A stretch of 64,000 nucleotides of DNA from Betaproteobacteria bacterium (GCA_005881575.1 VBCA01000017.1:17812-81811); one strand, 5' to 3'; numbered from the stretch's first letter, positions 19,424-29,643 are shown. Numbers and translations: made by a program. Notes: generated from the letters alone by a model not told the origin.

Positions 19424-21540
19424 CTTATCGCTGCGGCAATCCGCTCGTGTGTCAGCGGGAGATCGCGCATGCGCAAACCGAGCGCATGCGCCACCGCATT
19501 GGCGATTGCCGCCGCCGTTGGGCCTTGCGCGGCTTCGCCCGCGCCGACGGCGGGCAGCTCGGGTCGGTCGATTAACTCGACTTCTACGACCGGTGCCTCG
19601 CTGAATTTCAGGATGGGGTAATCCTCCCAGCCGAGGCTCGCGATGCCACGTGCACCTAGCTTCACCTGTTCCTTGAGCGTCCAGCTGGTCGACTGAATTG
19701 CGCCACCCTCGATCTGATTGATCACGCCGTCTGGGTTGATAACGAGCCCGACGTCGACAGCGAGGATCAACCGCTCGACGCGCACATCATGGCCGACCTC
19801 TACCTCGGCCACTGCAGCGCAATAAGCGCCCAGGTTCTTGTACCTCGCGAATCCGATACCGTGGCCGCGGCCTTCGGCGGGTTTCCAGCGGTCCCATTCG
19901 GCGCGCCACGCAGCTGCTTCTATGACGGCGCGACCACGCGGATCCTTAAGGTGCCGCAGGCGGAAAGCAATCGGGTCAATCCCTGCAGTCTGAGCGAGTT
20001 CGTCCATGAAGGATTCGATCGCAAACACGTTGGCGTACGCACCCAGCGAACGCAGCGCCGAGGTCCGCACCGGCATTTCGCGTACGTAGTGGTTGACGAC
20101 GCGCTGGCTCGGAAAATCGTATATCGGAACTGCGTTGCGGTCCGCTGCGCCTGCGGGGAGCGGCATGTTGATCGCCGAGGGCCGCTTATGCGGCCTCGCC
20201 AGGTGCCAGGCTGCCAGGAGCGCCGGATCGTCCGCTCGGCCGGGCCTGCTGCTGTGACCATTGCTCCAAAGTTCGTGCTCCCAATCGACGATACCGCCGT
20301 GGGCGTCGAGTGCCGCACGCAAGCTCAGGGCCATGGCCGGGCCGCAGGGAGCCCACGCGAATTCGTCGTCTCGCATCCACTGCACCTGGACCGGACGACC
20401 GCGTGCCGCTCGCGCGAGCAGGGCCGCGTCAAGCGCGGCGTCGTCGGCGCCGTTGTGACCGTAGCAACCCGCGCCTTCGGCGTGCCGCACGACGATCGCG
20501 TCCTCGCGCATCCCCAGAGCCAGCGCAAGGTCTCGGCGCAGATTGAAAATTCCCTGGCTGTGGGTCCACACCGCGAGTTTGCCGTCATCGATCTGGGCGA
20601 TAGCGCAGGACGGACCGATTGAGGCGTGCGATAGGAAGGGTTTCGTATAGGACGCTTCGAGCGCCCTCGTTGCGCGGGATCTCGCGTCGGCGTTTTCCTT
20701 CTCGCTGATGACGCGGTGCTCGGCCGCGTGCTCTTTGAGCCATGTATGCACGTCCCGGGGCGGCGGGTCGGCCTCTCGCCAGGACGCTGCCAGCCGAAGG
20801 GCGCGTTGAGCCGAGATCGCCACATCCTCGCGCTCGGCAAGGACGCCGACAAAGCCGCCGTCGCGCACGATCGCAGCGAGCCCCGGCATCGATTTGACCT
20901 TGCTGTCATCGAGTGAGATGAGCCCCGCGAAATTGTGCGGCGGACGGACTACGCGGCCGTAGAGCATCCCCGGCAACGCCATGTCCTGGATGAAACGGGG
21001 GCGACCGGCAATCTTGTCTGGAAGGTCACGCCGCGGCGCCGGCTTGCCGACCACGCGGTAATCGCGCGGCGATCTCAATGCCGCTGTCTCTTCGACGTCG
21101 CGGTCAAACAATGCATCGTCCGCGCATTCCCAGAAGCTCGTGCTCCGGCCGGCAGCGTGAACAGAACCGTCCTCCACCCGCAAGTCGCCACCCGACACGC
21201 CGAGGCGCGCCGTTGCGCGCTCGAGGAGCAACGTGCGGGCCTGCGCGCAGGCTCGGCGTAGTGCGACACCGGAATCCTGGATCGAGAGGCTGCCCGAAGT
21301 GACGCCCTCGTCGGGGCTCAATGCAGTATCGGCAGGGACCATGCGGATGCGCTCGACTGCAATTCCGAGCTCCTCCGCCGCGATCTGCGCAAGGGCAGTC
21401 AGGATACCCTGGCCGATTTCGACTTTACCGCTGTAGATCGAAACCGTGCCGTCGCGGTGGACATGCAGCCACTGCGAAAGTCTCGGGTTTTTCTCGAGGC
21501 TTGCGGGCCGCTTGAGTCGGGTTTCGGCAACGGTGTTCAA
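19411..21540 (-). CDS. Molybdopterin-binding hydroxylase large subunit (IorB/NicB-like)
   Basis: About 709 residues of the xanthine-oxidase superfamily large subunit. [32 protein letters not shown] and the C-terminal [18 protein letters not shown] (catalytic Glu region) mark the Mo-cofactor fold. The start is taken as TTG 21540, 4 bp past the stop of the 2Fe-2S subunit and preceded by CGGGA. The longer reading frame to 21678 is only a shadow of that subunit. There is no FAD subunit and no C-terminal cytochrome. Together with the 2Fe-2S protein it would hydroxylate an aldehyde or N-heterocycle; substrate and electron acceptor are unknown. Confidence 0.85.
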   Translation of the reverse strand: MNTVAETRLKRPASLEKNPRLSQWLHVHRDGTVSIYSGKVEIGQGILTALAQIAAEELGIAVERIRMVPADTALSPDEGVTSGSLSIQDSGVALRRACAQARTLLLERATARLGVSGGDLRVEDGSVHAAGRSTSFWECADDALFDRDVEETAALRSPRDYRVVGKPAPRRDLPDKIAGRPRFIQDMALPGMLYGRVVRPPHNFAGLISLDDSKVKSMPGLAAIVRDGGFVGVLAEREDVAISAQRALRLAASWREADPPPRDVHTWLKEHAAEHRVISEKENADARSRATRALEASYTKPFLSHASIGPSCAIAQIDDGKLAVWTHSQGIFNLRRDLALALGMREDAIVVRHAEGAGCYGHNGADDAALDAALLARAARGRPVQVQWMRDDEFAWAPCGPAMALSLRAALDAHGGIVDWEHELWSNGHSSRPGRADDPALLAAWHLARPHKRPSAINMPLPAGAADRNAVPIYDFPSQRVVNHYVREMPVRTSALRSLGAYANVFAIESFMDELAQTAGIDPIAFRLRHLKDPRGRAVIEAAAWRAEWDRWKPAEGRGHGIGFARYKNLGAYCAAVAEVEVGHDVRVERLILAVDVGLVINPDGVINQIEGGAIQSTSWTLKEQVKLGARGIASLGWEDYPILKFSEAPVVEVELIDRPELPAVGAGEAAQGPTAAAIANAVAHALGLRMRDLPLTHERIAAAISQST

Positions 21541-21544
21541 GGCG

Positions 21545-22006
21545 CTATTCCCGAGCCGCGCGCAGCACTGCGCGCACCATTCGGTTATGCGATCCGCAGC
21601 GGCACAAGTTGCGGTCGAGCGCCTCGCGAACTTCGCGCTCCGTCGGTCTGAGATTTTTCGCCAGGAGCGCCGCGGCACTGATCAGGATGCCGCTCGTGCA
21701 ATACCCGCATTGGGCTGCCTGCTCGGCGAGAAAGGCGTTGTGCAGAGGATGCAACTCGCGGCCTTTGCTCAAGCCTTCAACGGTGGTAATTATTTTGCCC
21801 GCGACGGACCACAGAGGAGTGTCGCATGCGGGGGCCGGATGGCCGTCGATCAGGACGAAGCATGCGCCGCACTGGCCGTTGCCGCAGCCGAAGCGCGTAC
21901 CTTTCAGCCCGAGGTCGTTGCGGAGTGCGTAGAGAAGCGGCGTATCCGGACTCGCCTCGAGCTCGGATTCGTTACCATTGACGGTGAGCCGGAAGTGCTC
22001 GGCCAC
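21545..22006 (-). CDS. 2Fe-2S subunit of molybdenum hydroxylase
   Basis: This 153-residue protein has the two clusters of xanthine-oxidase-family small subunits. A plant-type site is at GCGNGQCGACF (Cys41, 46, 49) plus Cys61. A helical C-terminal site is at CGYC (Cys100, 103) and CRCG (Cys135, 137). It passes electrons from the Mo subunit encoded immediately downstream. The TctC-like binding protein gene lies 46 bp upstream on the same strand, so all three are probably one operon. No signal peptide is seen. Confidence 0.92.
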   Translation of the reverse strand: MAEHFRLTVNGNESELEASPDTPLLYALRNDLGLKGTRFGCGNGQCGACFVLIDGHPAPACDTPLWSVAGKIITTVEGLSKGRELHPLHNAFLAEQAAQCGYCTSGILISAAALLAKNLRPTEREVREALDRNLCRCGSHNRMVRAVLRAARE

Positions 22007-22052
22007 GGGTTTCCCGGGTTCCTCGGCAACTGCGTACTTTGGCGCGCGTGCG

Positions 22053-23030
22053 CTAGTCGACCTTCGCTCCAGAGAATTTCACGACCTTCGCCCACTTCTG
22101 GATGTCCCGCTCCAAGAATTTCCCGAACTCCGTGGGCGTCATGCGCATCGGGACTGCGCCTTGCTTGGCCCAGGCTTCCTTCACGTCTGGCAAGTTGGCG
22201 ATTTTCTGGATCTCGGAATTCAGACTGTCGACGATCGGTTTCGGGGTCGCAGTTGGCGCCATCATCCCCAGCCAGATCACCGCGTCGTAACCCGGCAAGC
22301 CGGCTTCGTCCAGAGTCGGCACGCCCGGCGTGATGGAGGAGCGAATCTTTCCGGAGGTGGCGATGGCGCGAACCTTGCCCGACTGCGCGAGCGACGCCAT
22401 GGTCGTAATCGCGTCGAACATCATCTGCACGTCGCCCGCGAGGACGCTGGTACGCGCTTCGGCGCTTCCCTTATGCGGCACGTGTACCACGTCGATTCCG
22501 GCCATCGCCTTGAACAGCTCGCCCGCCATGTGATAGGGCGTGCCCGGCCCGGAGGACGCGTAATTGAGAGCTCCCGGCCTCGATTCGGCGAGCGCGATGA
22601 GCTCCTTCAGGTTGTTCGCCGGTACCGAGGGGTGAACGACGAGAAGGAGGTCGGAATAGTTGATCGGCGAGATCGGCGCAAGGTCCCGCATCAGGCTGTA
22701 GGGCTTCTTCGTGAACAGCGATTCGTTTACCGTGTGTGTGTTCGACATCATGAGGAGCGTGTATCCGTCGGGGGCGGATTTCGCCACCGCGTCGGTGCCG
22801 ATGATCGCGCCGGCGCCAGGCCGGTTCTCGATTACAAAGGGTTGTCCAAGAGTCTTCTGAACACGGTCGCCGATAAAGCGCGCATAGATGTCCGCCGGCC
22901 CACCCGCGGAATAGGGAACGACGATCCTCACCGGTTTCGTCGGGTAGACGGTCTGCGCCAGCACGCCGGTCGCGACGCAAGCCGTCGCAACCGAACCGGC
23001 GATTTGACGCAGCGACTTGTTGAAAGCCAT
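22053..23030 (-). CDS. Bug/TctC-family extracytoplasmic solute-binding protein
   Basis: This 325-residue periplasmic binding protein has a signal peptide (about residues 1-25, ending VLAQ). It is followed by YPTKPVRIVVPYSAGGPADI, VIENRPGAGAIIGTDAVAKS and NYASSGPGTPYHMAGELFK, all hallmark Bug motifs. Family members bind carboxylates or aromatic acids for tripartite tricarboxylate transporters; many are orphans with no membrane partner nearby, as here. It precedes the Mo-hydroxylase genes and may capture that enzyme's substrate or an organic acid. The ligand cannot be predicted. Confidence 0.93.
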   Translation of the reverse strand: MAFNKSLRQIAGSVATACVATGVLAQTVYPTKPVRIVVPYSAGGPADIYARFIGDRVQKTLGQPFVIENRPGAGAIIGTDAVAKSAPDGYTLLMMSNTHTVNESLFTKKPYSLMRDLAPISPINYSDLLLVVHPSVPANNLKELIALAESRPGALNYASSGPGTPYHMAGELFKAMAGIDVVHVPHKGSAEARTSVLAGDVQMMFDAITTMASLAQSGKVRAIATSGKIRSSITPGVPTLDEAGLPGYDAVIWLGMMAPTATPKPIVDSLNSEIQKIANLPDVKEAWAKQGAVPMRMTPTEFGKFLERDIQKWAKVVKFSGAKVD

Positions 23031-23108
23031 GGTTCCTTTCCTCCTGACTCAGATGCCGCGATTTAAGCGAATTTGACTCGCTGCCCGGGAAGAGCCTGCG
23101 CCCCCGAT

Positions 23109-23681
23109 CTATCGGGCGCTGGCATCGCCCGCGGGCTGCGCACCAGCGCTCGCGCCCTGCTGAGGCTGCGCCGACGACGCGGGATTCATCTTTCGCAGCG
23201 CTTCGATCGGCGCAGGCGGCACAGAAGACGGATAGCCCGCCGAGTCGAGCAGCCCGTTGAGGAGGCCTTCATGAAATCCGGTTTGCACTTGCGTGCCGAC
23301 GACCAGCAACGGCAGGTCGTTCTTGCCGGACAGCCTCTTCACCTCATCGGCGTCCTTCTGAGTGACAACGCTCGCTTCCGTGAAGGGTACCGCGCGCTTG
23401 ACGAGCAATGCGCGAGCCTGGTCGCAGGGGGAGCCGCAATTCGGGAGGGTGTACAGAGTTACGGGAAAGTTCTTCGCCGCTACCTGGGTCGCGTAAGGCA
23501 GATTGGAGACATCGGCTCCGCCACCGCGAAAACTCTTTCGTTGTACGTTTCTCGCGTTCGGTGGCGGGGGTGTTTGCGTGTAGTGGACCCTACCGTCCTG
23601 ATCGACCCAGCGATAAGCCTGCCCGAAGGCGTCGGCGCAGAGAGCCGAGAGGATCGCTGCAGCAACGAGCAGTATGCGCAT
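23109..23681 (-). CDS. DUF4124-glutaredoxin domain protein
   Basis: This 190-residue protein has a signal peptide (to about residue 20) and a DUF4124 motif AYRWVDQDGRVHYTQTPPPP. A glutaredoxin-like domain begins VTLYTLPNCGSPCDQA. Its active-site cysteines, 82 and 86, are CxxxC rather than the usual CxxC. The C-terminus is Ala/Pro/Gln-rich and disordered. It should act in the periplasm, perhaps as a thiol-disulfide or binding protein. It is 13 bp downstream of the oligopeptidase gene on the same strand, so probably co-transcribed. Function unknown. Confidence 0.82.
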   Translation of the reverse strand: MRILLVAAAILSALCADAFGQAYRWVDQDGRVHYTQTPPPPNARNVQRKSFRGGGADVSNLPYATQVAAKNFPVTLYTLPNCGSPCDQARALLVKRAVPFTEASVVTQKDADEVKRLSGKNDLPLLVVGTQVQTGFHEGLLNGLLDSAGYPSSVPPAPIEALRKMNPASSAQPQQGASAGAQPAGDASAR

Positions 23682-23694
23682 GCGGTAAAGCTCC

Positions 23695-25737
23695 TCAAGG
23701 CGCGATCATACCATTGTGACGCAGCAGGGCATCGATTCTCGGCTCCCGGCCTCGAAAAGCCGTGAACGATTCGAGCGCAGGTCGGCTGCCGCCGACGGCG
23801 AGAATCTCCTCGCGGAATCGCGTCCCAGTGCGGGAGTCGAGCACGCCGTTTTGTTCGAACAGGCTGTATGCGTCGGCCGAAAGCACCTCGGCCCACTTGT
23901 AGCTGTAGTAACCGGCTGCGTAAGCTCCCGAAAAGACATGCGAGAAGTTGTTGAGGAAGCGGTTGTACTCCGGCGGGATCGCCACGGCGACTTTCGCCCT
24001 GATTTCGCGCAGCAGCTGCAGCGGCGTCTTCGCTCCCGCTGGGTCGTAATCATGGTGTAAATGCATATCGACCAGCGCGAACTCGATCTGCCGCACAGTC
24101 TGCATGCCGCTTTGGAAATTCTTCGCTGCCAGCATCTTGTCGAACAAGCTGCGCGGTAAAGCCTCTCGACTTTCGACATGAGCAGTCATGCGGGCGAGAA
24201 CGCTCCATTCCCAGCAGAAGTTCTCCATGAACTGGGAAGGCAGCTCGACGGCATCCCACTCGACACCGCGTATTCCGGACACGCCCAGATCGTCGACTCG
24301 CGAGAGCAGATGGTGCAAGCCATGACCGAATTCGTGGAACAAGGTCATGACTTCGTCGTGCGTGAATAGCACGGGCTTGGTCCCGACCGGTGCTGGAAAA
24401 TTGCAGATGAGATGGGCAACCGGAGTCCGGAAGCCGCCGGGGATCCGCTGCCGCGTGATCACCTCGTCCATCCACGCCCCGGCGCGCTTGGTCTCACGCG
24501 AGTACAGATCCAGATAAAACTGACCGATGAGGCTTTCGTCCGAGTCGGCGATCCGGAAAAAACGCACGTCCGGATGCCAGGTCTCGGCCACATCGGGGAA
24601 AATGCGAATGCCATAGAGGGTTTCGACAAGCCGGAACATGCCTTCCAGGACCTGCGGTTCCGGGAAATATCGCTTCACTTCTTGATCGGAAAACGCGTAG
24701 CGTTTTGCGCGCAGTTTTTCCGATGCAAACGCGATATCCCAAGCCTGCAGCTCCTGGATTCCGAGCTCCGTGCGTGCGAACTCCTCCAGCTCAGCGTAAT
24801 CCCTGCGTGCTTGAGGCAGCGCTCTCGAGGCGAGGTCATTGAGGAAGTCGAGCGCAGCCTCGGGTGACTCGGCCATTTTCGGGACGAGCGAAAATTCCGC
24901 GAAACTCTCATAACCGAGCAGTCGCGCCTTCTCTTGTCGCAGGCGAAGCTCGCGAACGATGATCGAGGTGTTGTCGAGTTCCGCATCTCCGAGTTCGCTC
25001 GCCCGTGTGACGTGCGCGCGGTACAGATTTTCCCGCAGGCCGCGATTCTCGGCGTATTGCATCAGAGGTCCGTACGACGGCGCTTGCAAGGTGAACTTCC
25101 ACCCCTCCTGGCCACCCCGACGCGCGGCCTGTTTGGCGGCTTCGAGCACATCGTCGGGGACGCCGAGCAGCTCTCCACGGTCGGTGATCAGCGCCGAGAA
25201 GGCATTAGTTGCGTCGAGCAGATTCTCGGAAAACTTGGTTTCGAGCGCAGCAAGTTCTTCCTGGATTTCGCCAAAGCGCCGCTTGTTCCGAGGCTCCAGT
25301 TCGGCTCCTCCCAGACGATAGTCGCGCAAGTCGTTCTCGACGATCTTGCGCTGAGCTTGAGACAGCGCCTCAAATCCCGGTAAGGCGCGCAACGCCTTGA
25401 ACTTTTCATAGAGCTGAAGGTTTTGGGCGAGCTCGGTGCGGTACCGCGTGATTTTCGGCAGATTGGCGTTGTAGGCATCGCGGATCGCGGCGCTGTCGTC
25501 CACCGCGTGCAGGTGAGCGACCACGCCCCAGGCGCGCCATAGGCGTTCATTGGCGTCTTCCAGCGGTTCGGCAAACCCCTTCCAGGACGCTTCAGCGCCC
25601 TCCGCTGTGAGCTGGGCAATCAGGGCGCGGTTTTCGGCGAGCAACTGATCGATCGCGGAGACGACGTGCTCCGGCCGGACCGATCTGTAGCGGGGCAAGC
25701 CCGAGAAATCGAGCAGCGGATTGACGATGTTTTTCAG
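23695..25737 (-). CDS. prlC: Oligopeptidase A (M3 metallopeptidase)
   Basis: This cytoplasmic zinc peptidase degrades short peptides, including signal-peptide fragments. The zinc motif HEFGHGLHHLL lies at about residue 467, and GVEWDAVELPSQFMENF follows as in the thimet family. The usual N-terminus, NPLLDFSGLPRYRSVRPEHV, is in frame upstream of the TTG at 25698. The only candidate start that includes it is CTG at 25737, 6 nt after AGGAG, giving 680 residues, the usual length. So the start codon may be CTG. The folD gene lies 51 bp upstream and the DUF4124-glutaredoxin gene 13 bp downstream on the same strand. Confidence 0.9.
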   Translation of the reverse strand: MKNIVNPLLDFSGLPRYRSVRPEHVVSAIDQLLAENRALIAQLTAEGAEASWKGFAEPLEDANERLWRAWGVVAHLHAVDDSAAIRDAYNANLPKITRYRTELAQNLQLYEKFKALRALPGFEALSQAQRKIVENDLRDYRLGGAELEPRNKRRFGEIQEELAALETKFSENLLDATNAFSALITDRGELLGVPDDVLEAAKQAARRGGQEGWKFTLQAPSYGPLMQYAENRGLRENLYRAHVTRASELGDAELDNTSIIVRELRLRQEKARLLGYESFAEFSLVPKMAESPEAALDFLNDLASRALPQARRDYAELEEFARTELGIQELQAWDIAFASEKLRAKRYAFSDQEVKRYFPEPQVLEGMFRLVETLYGIRIFPDVAETWHPDVRFFRIADSDESLIGQFYLDLYSRETKRAGAWMDEVITRQRIPGGFRTPVAHLICNFPAPVGTKPVLFTHDEVMTLFHEFGHGLHHLLSRVDDLGVSGIRGVEWDAVELPSQFMENFCWEWSVLARMTAHVESREALPRSLFDKMLAAKNFQSGMQTVRQIEFALVDMHLHHDYDPAGAKTPLQLLREIRAKVAVAIPPEYNRFLNNFSHVFSGAYAAGYYSYKWAEVLSADAYSLFEQNGVLDSRTGTRFREEILAVGGSRPALESFTAFRGREPRIDALLRHNGMIAP

Positions 25738-25788
25738 GTATAACTCCTAATTTTCTCCGGTTGAGGCCACGGATTTCGCGCCACAGTC

Positions 25789-26655
25789 TCAGGAACTGCC
25801 GCCACCGGCGGAAGCCCGCTCGGCGGACATCACGGTGTTCTCGAGCAACATTGCGATCGTCATGGGGCCCACTCCGCCGGGCACCGGCGTGACGCACGAG
25901 GCGGTTCCGAGCACGCTCTGAAAATCCACATCCCCGGTGAGTTTGCCGTCCGCAAGCCGGGTGATACCGACGTCGATGACGACGGCCCCGGGCTTCACCA
26001 TGCCGGCTGTGACGAGCTTGGGTCTGCCCGCCGCCACCACGAGAATGTCCGCTTGCCCGGTCATCGCTCTCAGATCGGGGGTTCTGGAGTTGCAAATGGT
26101 GACCGTGGCGCCCTTTTGCAAGAGCAGCAGTGCCAGCGGTTTACCGACGACGTTGCTGCGGCCGACCACGACGGCGTGCCGGCCCTGCACGCCGATTTCC
26201 TCGTGCTCGATCAGCTTCATGACTCCGAGGGGCGTACAGGGCACGAAGCGAGGATTGCCGATTGCGAGCAGGCCCATATTGGTGGGATGGAATCCGTCTA
26301 CGTCCTTCGCCGGGGCCAGGGCGTCGACCACCCGTGCCGCTGAAAGTCCACTAGGCAACGGGAGCTGTACGAGGATGCCGTGGATACGAGTGTCGCTGTT
26401 CAGGGTCCGGATGCGCCCGAGGAGCGTCGATTCATCCGCATCGGCCGGCAATTCGATGTGCTCCGAATAGAGCCCCACTTCGTCACAGGCCTTCATCTTG
26501 TTCCGCACATAGATTCTCGAAGCCGGGTGGTTTCCGACTTGCACCACCGCGAGACCGGGGCGCACTCCCAACGCCGCAAGCGCGGCGACACGCCGAATCA
26601 GCTCGGCGCGCAACTCCCGCGCAATGGCGTTGCCGTCAATGATGCGGGTCTGCAC
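25789..26655 (-). CDS. folD: Methylenetetrahydrofolate dehydrogenase/cyclohydrolase
   Basis: This 288-residue bifunctional enzyme interconverts 5,10-methylene-THF and 10-formyl-THF, supplying one-carbon units for purines and formyl-Met. Signatures are [18 protein letters not shown] (catalytic Lys/Tyr region), [23 protein letters not shown], the NADP-binding [13 protein letters not shown], and [13 protein letters not shown]. Length matches (about 285). A possible extended -10 promoter is 36 bp upstream. It is divergent from aceE. Confidence 0.97.
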   Translation of the reverse strand: MQTRIIDGNAIARELRAELIRRVAALAALGVRPGLAVVQVGNHPASRIYVRNKMKACDEVGLYSEHIELPADADESTLLGRIRTLNSDTRIHGILVQLPLPSGLSAARVVDALAPAKDVDGFHPTNMGLLAIGNPRFVPCTPLGVMKLIEHEEIGVQGRHAVVVGRSNVVGKPLALLLLQKGATVTICNSRTPDLRAMTGQADILVVAAGRPKLVTAGMVKPGAVVIDVGITRLADGKLTGDVDFQSVLGTASCVTPVPGGVGPMTIAMLLENTVMSAERASAGGGSS

Positions 26656-26691
26656 GGGCGAGAATCGGCGCGGCGAGCACGGAAGGCGCGC

Positions 26692-26702
26692 ATTCTAGCA
26701 TC
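26692..26702 (-). promoter_or_regulatory. Extended -10 promoter of folD
   Basis: On the minus strand TGCTAGAAT (hexamer at forward 26692-26697) is followed by a GC-rich discriminator, about 37 nt before the folD ATG. It matches the element before pcm. No -35 is convincing. Confidence 0.45.
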
Positions 26703-26745
26703 CGCAGTTCCCCGGCTTGGGCTGGAGCCAGCTGGCGCGATCTCT

Positions 26746-26775
26746 TTGATTGCACGAAGCGTGTTTTCGTATAAT
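26746..26775 (+). promoter_or_regulatory. Sigma-70 promoter of the aceE operon
   Basis: TTGATT (26746-26751), an 18-bp spacer and a perfect TATAAT (26770-26775) lie 120 bp upstream of the aceE ATG. The long leader that remains could hold further control elements; I see no recognisable operator. Confidence 0.6.
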
Positions 26776-26895
26776 GCGAAATGCTCTTTTATATTAGCGG
26801 TGCAATTGATCCTGTAGGCTGGCAGGGTAAGCTGCAAGCGACTGTCCGCAAGTCTCACACTCCCGACCATACCTTCGCGCAGAGAGGGAAACGTC

Positions 26896-29577
26896 ATGTC
26901 CGCGCTGCCTGAATTCCCCGCCGCCAGCGATCCCGACGCCCTGGAAACCCAGGAATGGCTCGATGCGCTCGAGGCCGTTCTCGAACGCGAGGGCCCTGAG
27001 CGCGCCCACTATCTGCTGGAGAAGCTCGTCGACAAGGCACGCCGTTCGGGGGCCTACATCCCCTTCTCGCTCAATACGGCCTACCTCAACACGATCCCGG
27101 TGCACATGGAGGAGCGCTCGCCCGGGGATCATGCCTTGGAGGAACGCATTCGCTCGTTCTGCCGCTGGAATGCGATGGTGATGGTGGCGAAAGCCAACAA
27201 GTCGGACGACGAGCTGGGCGGTCACATCGCGAGCTTCGCCTCGGTCGGAACGCTGTTCGGCATCGGTTTCAATCACTTCTGGCACGCGCCGCACGAAGGG
27301 CACGGGGGAGATCTCGTCTACTTCCAGGGACACTCGTCGCCCGGCATCTACGCGCGCGCATTCTTGGAGGGTCGGCTCACCGAAACGCAGCTCCTGAATT
27401 TTCGTCGCGAGGTGGATGGCCAGGGCATCTCTTCCTATCCCCACCCGTGGCTCATGCCCGATTTCTGGCAGTTTCCCACCGTTTCGATGGGGCTAGGGCC
27501 GATTCAGGGTATCTACATGGCGAGGTTCCTGAAATATCTGCAGGCGCGCGGGCTCGCAGGTACGGAGAACCGGAAGGTGTGGGTGTTCTGCGGCGACGGC
27601 GAGATGGATGAACCGGAATCGCTCGGCGCGATCGGCCTCGCGGCGCGTGAGAGGCTCGACAATCTGGTTTTCATAGTCAACTGCAACCTGCAGCGCCTCG
27701 ACGGTCCGGTGCGCGGCAACGGCAAGATCATCCAGGAGCTCGAAGCCGATTTTCGCGGGGCGGGCTGGAATGTCATCAAGCTCATTTGGGGCTCGTATTG
27801 GGATCCTCTGTTCGCGCGCGATCTCGAAGGTCGACTGCTTCGCGTCATGGAGGACACGGTCGACGGCGAGTATCAGAACTACAAGGCGAACGACGGCGCC
27901 TTCGTTCGCAAGCACTTCTTCGGCAAGGACCCGAAACTGCTCGAGATGGTATCGCGCATGACCGACGAGGACATCTGGCGCCTGAACCGGGGCGGGCACG
28001 ACCCTCACAAGATCTATGCGGCCTACGCGGCGGCGGTGAAGCACAGGGACGAGCCTACGGTGATCTTGGCCAAGACCATCAAGGGCTACGGCCTGGGCAA
28101 GCAAGGCCAGGCAAAGAATCCGACCCACCAGCTGAAGAAGATGGACCTCGCAACCATCCGCGAGATGCGCGACCGCTTCAACGTGCCGATCCCGGACGAC
28201 AAGCTCGAGGAATTGCCGCTCTACAAGCCCAAGGACGATGATCCGATCATGGTGTATCTGCAGGAGCGCAGGAAGGCGCTCGGCGGCTACCTGCCCCAGC
28301 GCCGCCGCAAGGCGGACAGCGTTCCCGCCGCGCCGGCTCTCTCGGTGTTCGATCAACAGTTGAAGGGGTCGGAAGGCCGCGAGATCTCCACCACCATGGC
28401 GTTCGTGCGCATGCTGACGGCGCTCGTGCGAGACAAGAACATCGGTAGGCACATCGTCCCGATCGTTCCGGACGAAGCGCGCACTTTCGGCATGGAAGGC
28501 ATGTTCCGGCAGCTCGCGATCTATTCCTCGGAAGGACAGAAGTACGAACCGGTCGACCGCGAGCAGGTGATGTACTACCGCGAAGACAAGGCGGGCCAGA
28601 TTCTCGAAGAAGGCATCAACGAGGCTGGCGCATTCTCGTCCTGGATAGCGGCGGCGACCTCATACAGCCATTCGAATCTTGTCATGGTGCCGTTCTACAT
28701 CTTCTACTCGATGTTCGGCATGCAGCGCATCGGGGACCTTGCGTGGGCGGCGGGGGACCAGCGCGCGCGGGGGTTTCTTCTCGGTGCCACGGCCGGCCGC
28801 ACGACTCTGAACGGCGAGGGGTTGCAGCACGAGGACGGACACAGCCATTTGCTCTCCTCGGTCATTCCCAATTGCATTTCGTATGATCCGACCTTTGCGT
28901 ATGAGCTTGCCGTGATCGTGCAGGACGGCCTGCGTCGGATGGTCACGCAGCAGGAAGACGTGTTCTATTACGTCACGGTGATGAACGAAAACTACGAGCA
29001 TCCGGCAATGCCGGCGGGTGCGGAACAAGCGATTTTGAAGGGCATGTACCTCTTTCGGGAAGGCTCGAAGAAGCAAAAGCGGGTGCAGCTGCTGGGCTCG
29101 GGGACGATCTTGCGCGAAGTCATTGCCGCCGGCGAGCTGCTCGAGGCCGACTGGGGCGTGGCTGCGCATATCTGGAGCACTCCCAGCTTCACGGAGCTGC
29201 GCCGCGAAGGGCTTGCGGTCGAGCGTTGGAACATGCTGCATCCGGAAACGAAGCCCGGGGTCCCGTACGTGACCCAGTGCCTCGAGAAACGTGAAGGTCC
29301 CGTGATCGCCGCGACCGACTATATCAAGACCTTTGCCGACCAGATTCGACCGTTCATCCCGAGAGACCGCGTCTACCGAGCGCTTGGCACGGACGGTTAC
29401 GGCCGCTCGGATTCCCGCGCCAAGTTGCGCCACTTCTTCGAAGTGAATCGTTACTTCGTGACGGTCGCGGCGCTCAAGGCGCTCGCCGATCAGGGCGAAA
29501 TCAAGCCCAAGGTCGTTTCCGACGCAATCAAGAAATACGGAATCGATCCGGAAAAACCCGGTCCAGTGACCGTCTGA
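26896..29577 (+). CDS. aceE: Pyruvate dehydrogenase E1 component (homodimeric type)
   Basis: This 893-residue ThDP enzyme decarboxylates pyruvate and acetylates the lipoyl group of E2. The ThDP/Mg motif is GDGEMDEPESLGAI with downstream NCNLQRLDGPVRGN. Also seen are QGHSSPGIYARAFLEGRL near the start and LGTDGYGRSDSRAKLRHFFE near the end. Length and order match the gammaproteobacterial AceE type rather than the alpha/beta heterotetramer. It is the first gene of aceE-aceF-lpdA-rpiA; the 66-bp gap to aceF contains no terminator. Confidence 0.98.
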   Translation: MSALPEFPAASDPDALETQEWLDALEAVLEREGPERAHYLLEKLVDKARRSGAYIPFSLNTAYLNTIPVHMEERSPGDHALEERIRSFCRWNAMVMVAKANKSDDELGGHIASFASVGTLFGIGFNHFWHAPHEGHGGDLVYFQGHSSPGIYARAFLEGRLTETQLLNFRREVDGQGISSYPHPWLMPDFWQFPTVSMGLGPIQGIYMARFLKYLQARGLAGTENRKVWVFCGDGEMDEPESLGAIGLAARERLDNLVFIVNCNLQRLDGPVRGNGKIIQELEADFRGAGWNVIKLIWGSYWDPLFARDLEGRLLRVMEDTVDGEYQNYKANDGAFVRKHFFGKDPKLLEMVSRMTDEDIWRLNRGGHDPHKIYAAYAAAVKHRDEPTVILAKTIKGYGLGKQGQAKNPTHQLKKMDLATIREMRDRFNVPIPDDKLEELPLYKPKDDDPIMVYLQERRKALGGYLPQRRRKADSVPAAPALSVFDQQLKGSEGREISTTMAFVRMLTALVRDKNIGRHIVPIVPDEARTFGMEGMFRQLAIYSSEGQKYEPVDREQVMYYREDKAGQILEEGINEAGAFSSWIAAATSYSHSNLVMVPFYIFYSMFGMQRIGDLAWAAGDQRARGFLLGATAGRTTLNGEGLQHEDGHSHLLSSVIPNCISYDPTFAYELAVIVQDGLRRMVTQQEDVFYYVTVMNENYEHPAMPAGAEQAILKGMYLFREGSKKQKRVQLLGSGTILREVIAAGELLEADWGVAAHIWSTPSFTELRREGLAVERWNMLHPETKPGVPYVTQCLEKREGPVIAATDYIKTFADQIRPFIPRDRVYRALGTDGYGRSDSRAKLRHFFEVNRYFVTVAALKALADQGEIKPKVVSDAIKKYGIDPEKPGPVTV

Positions 29578-29643
29578 TCGAGCGCGCGCCGGAAGCATCG
29601 GCGGGGCCCGCCCCACGGCACTCCAATCGCGAACTGAGCAAGC

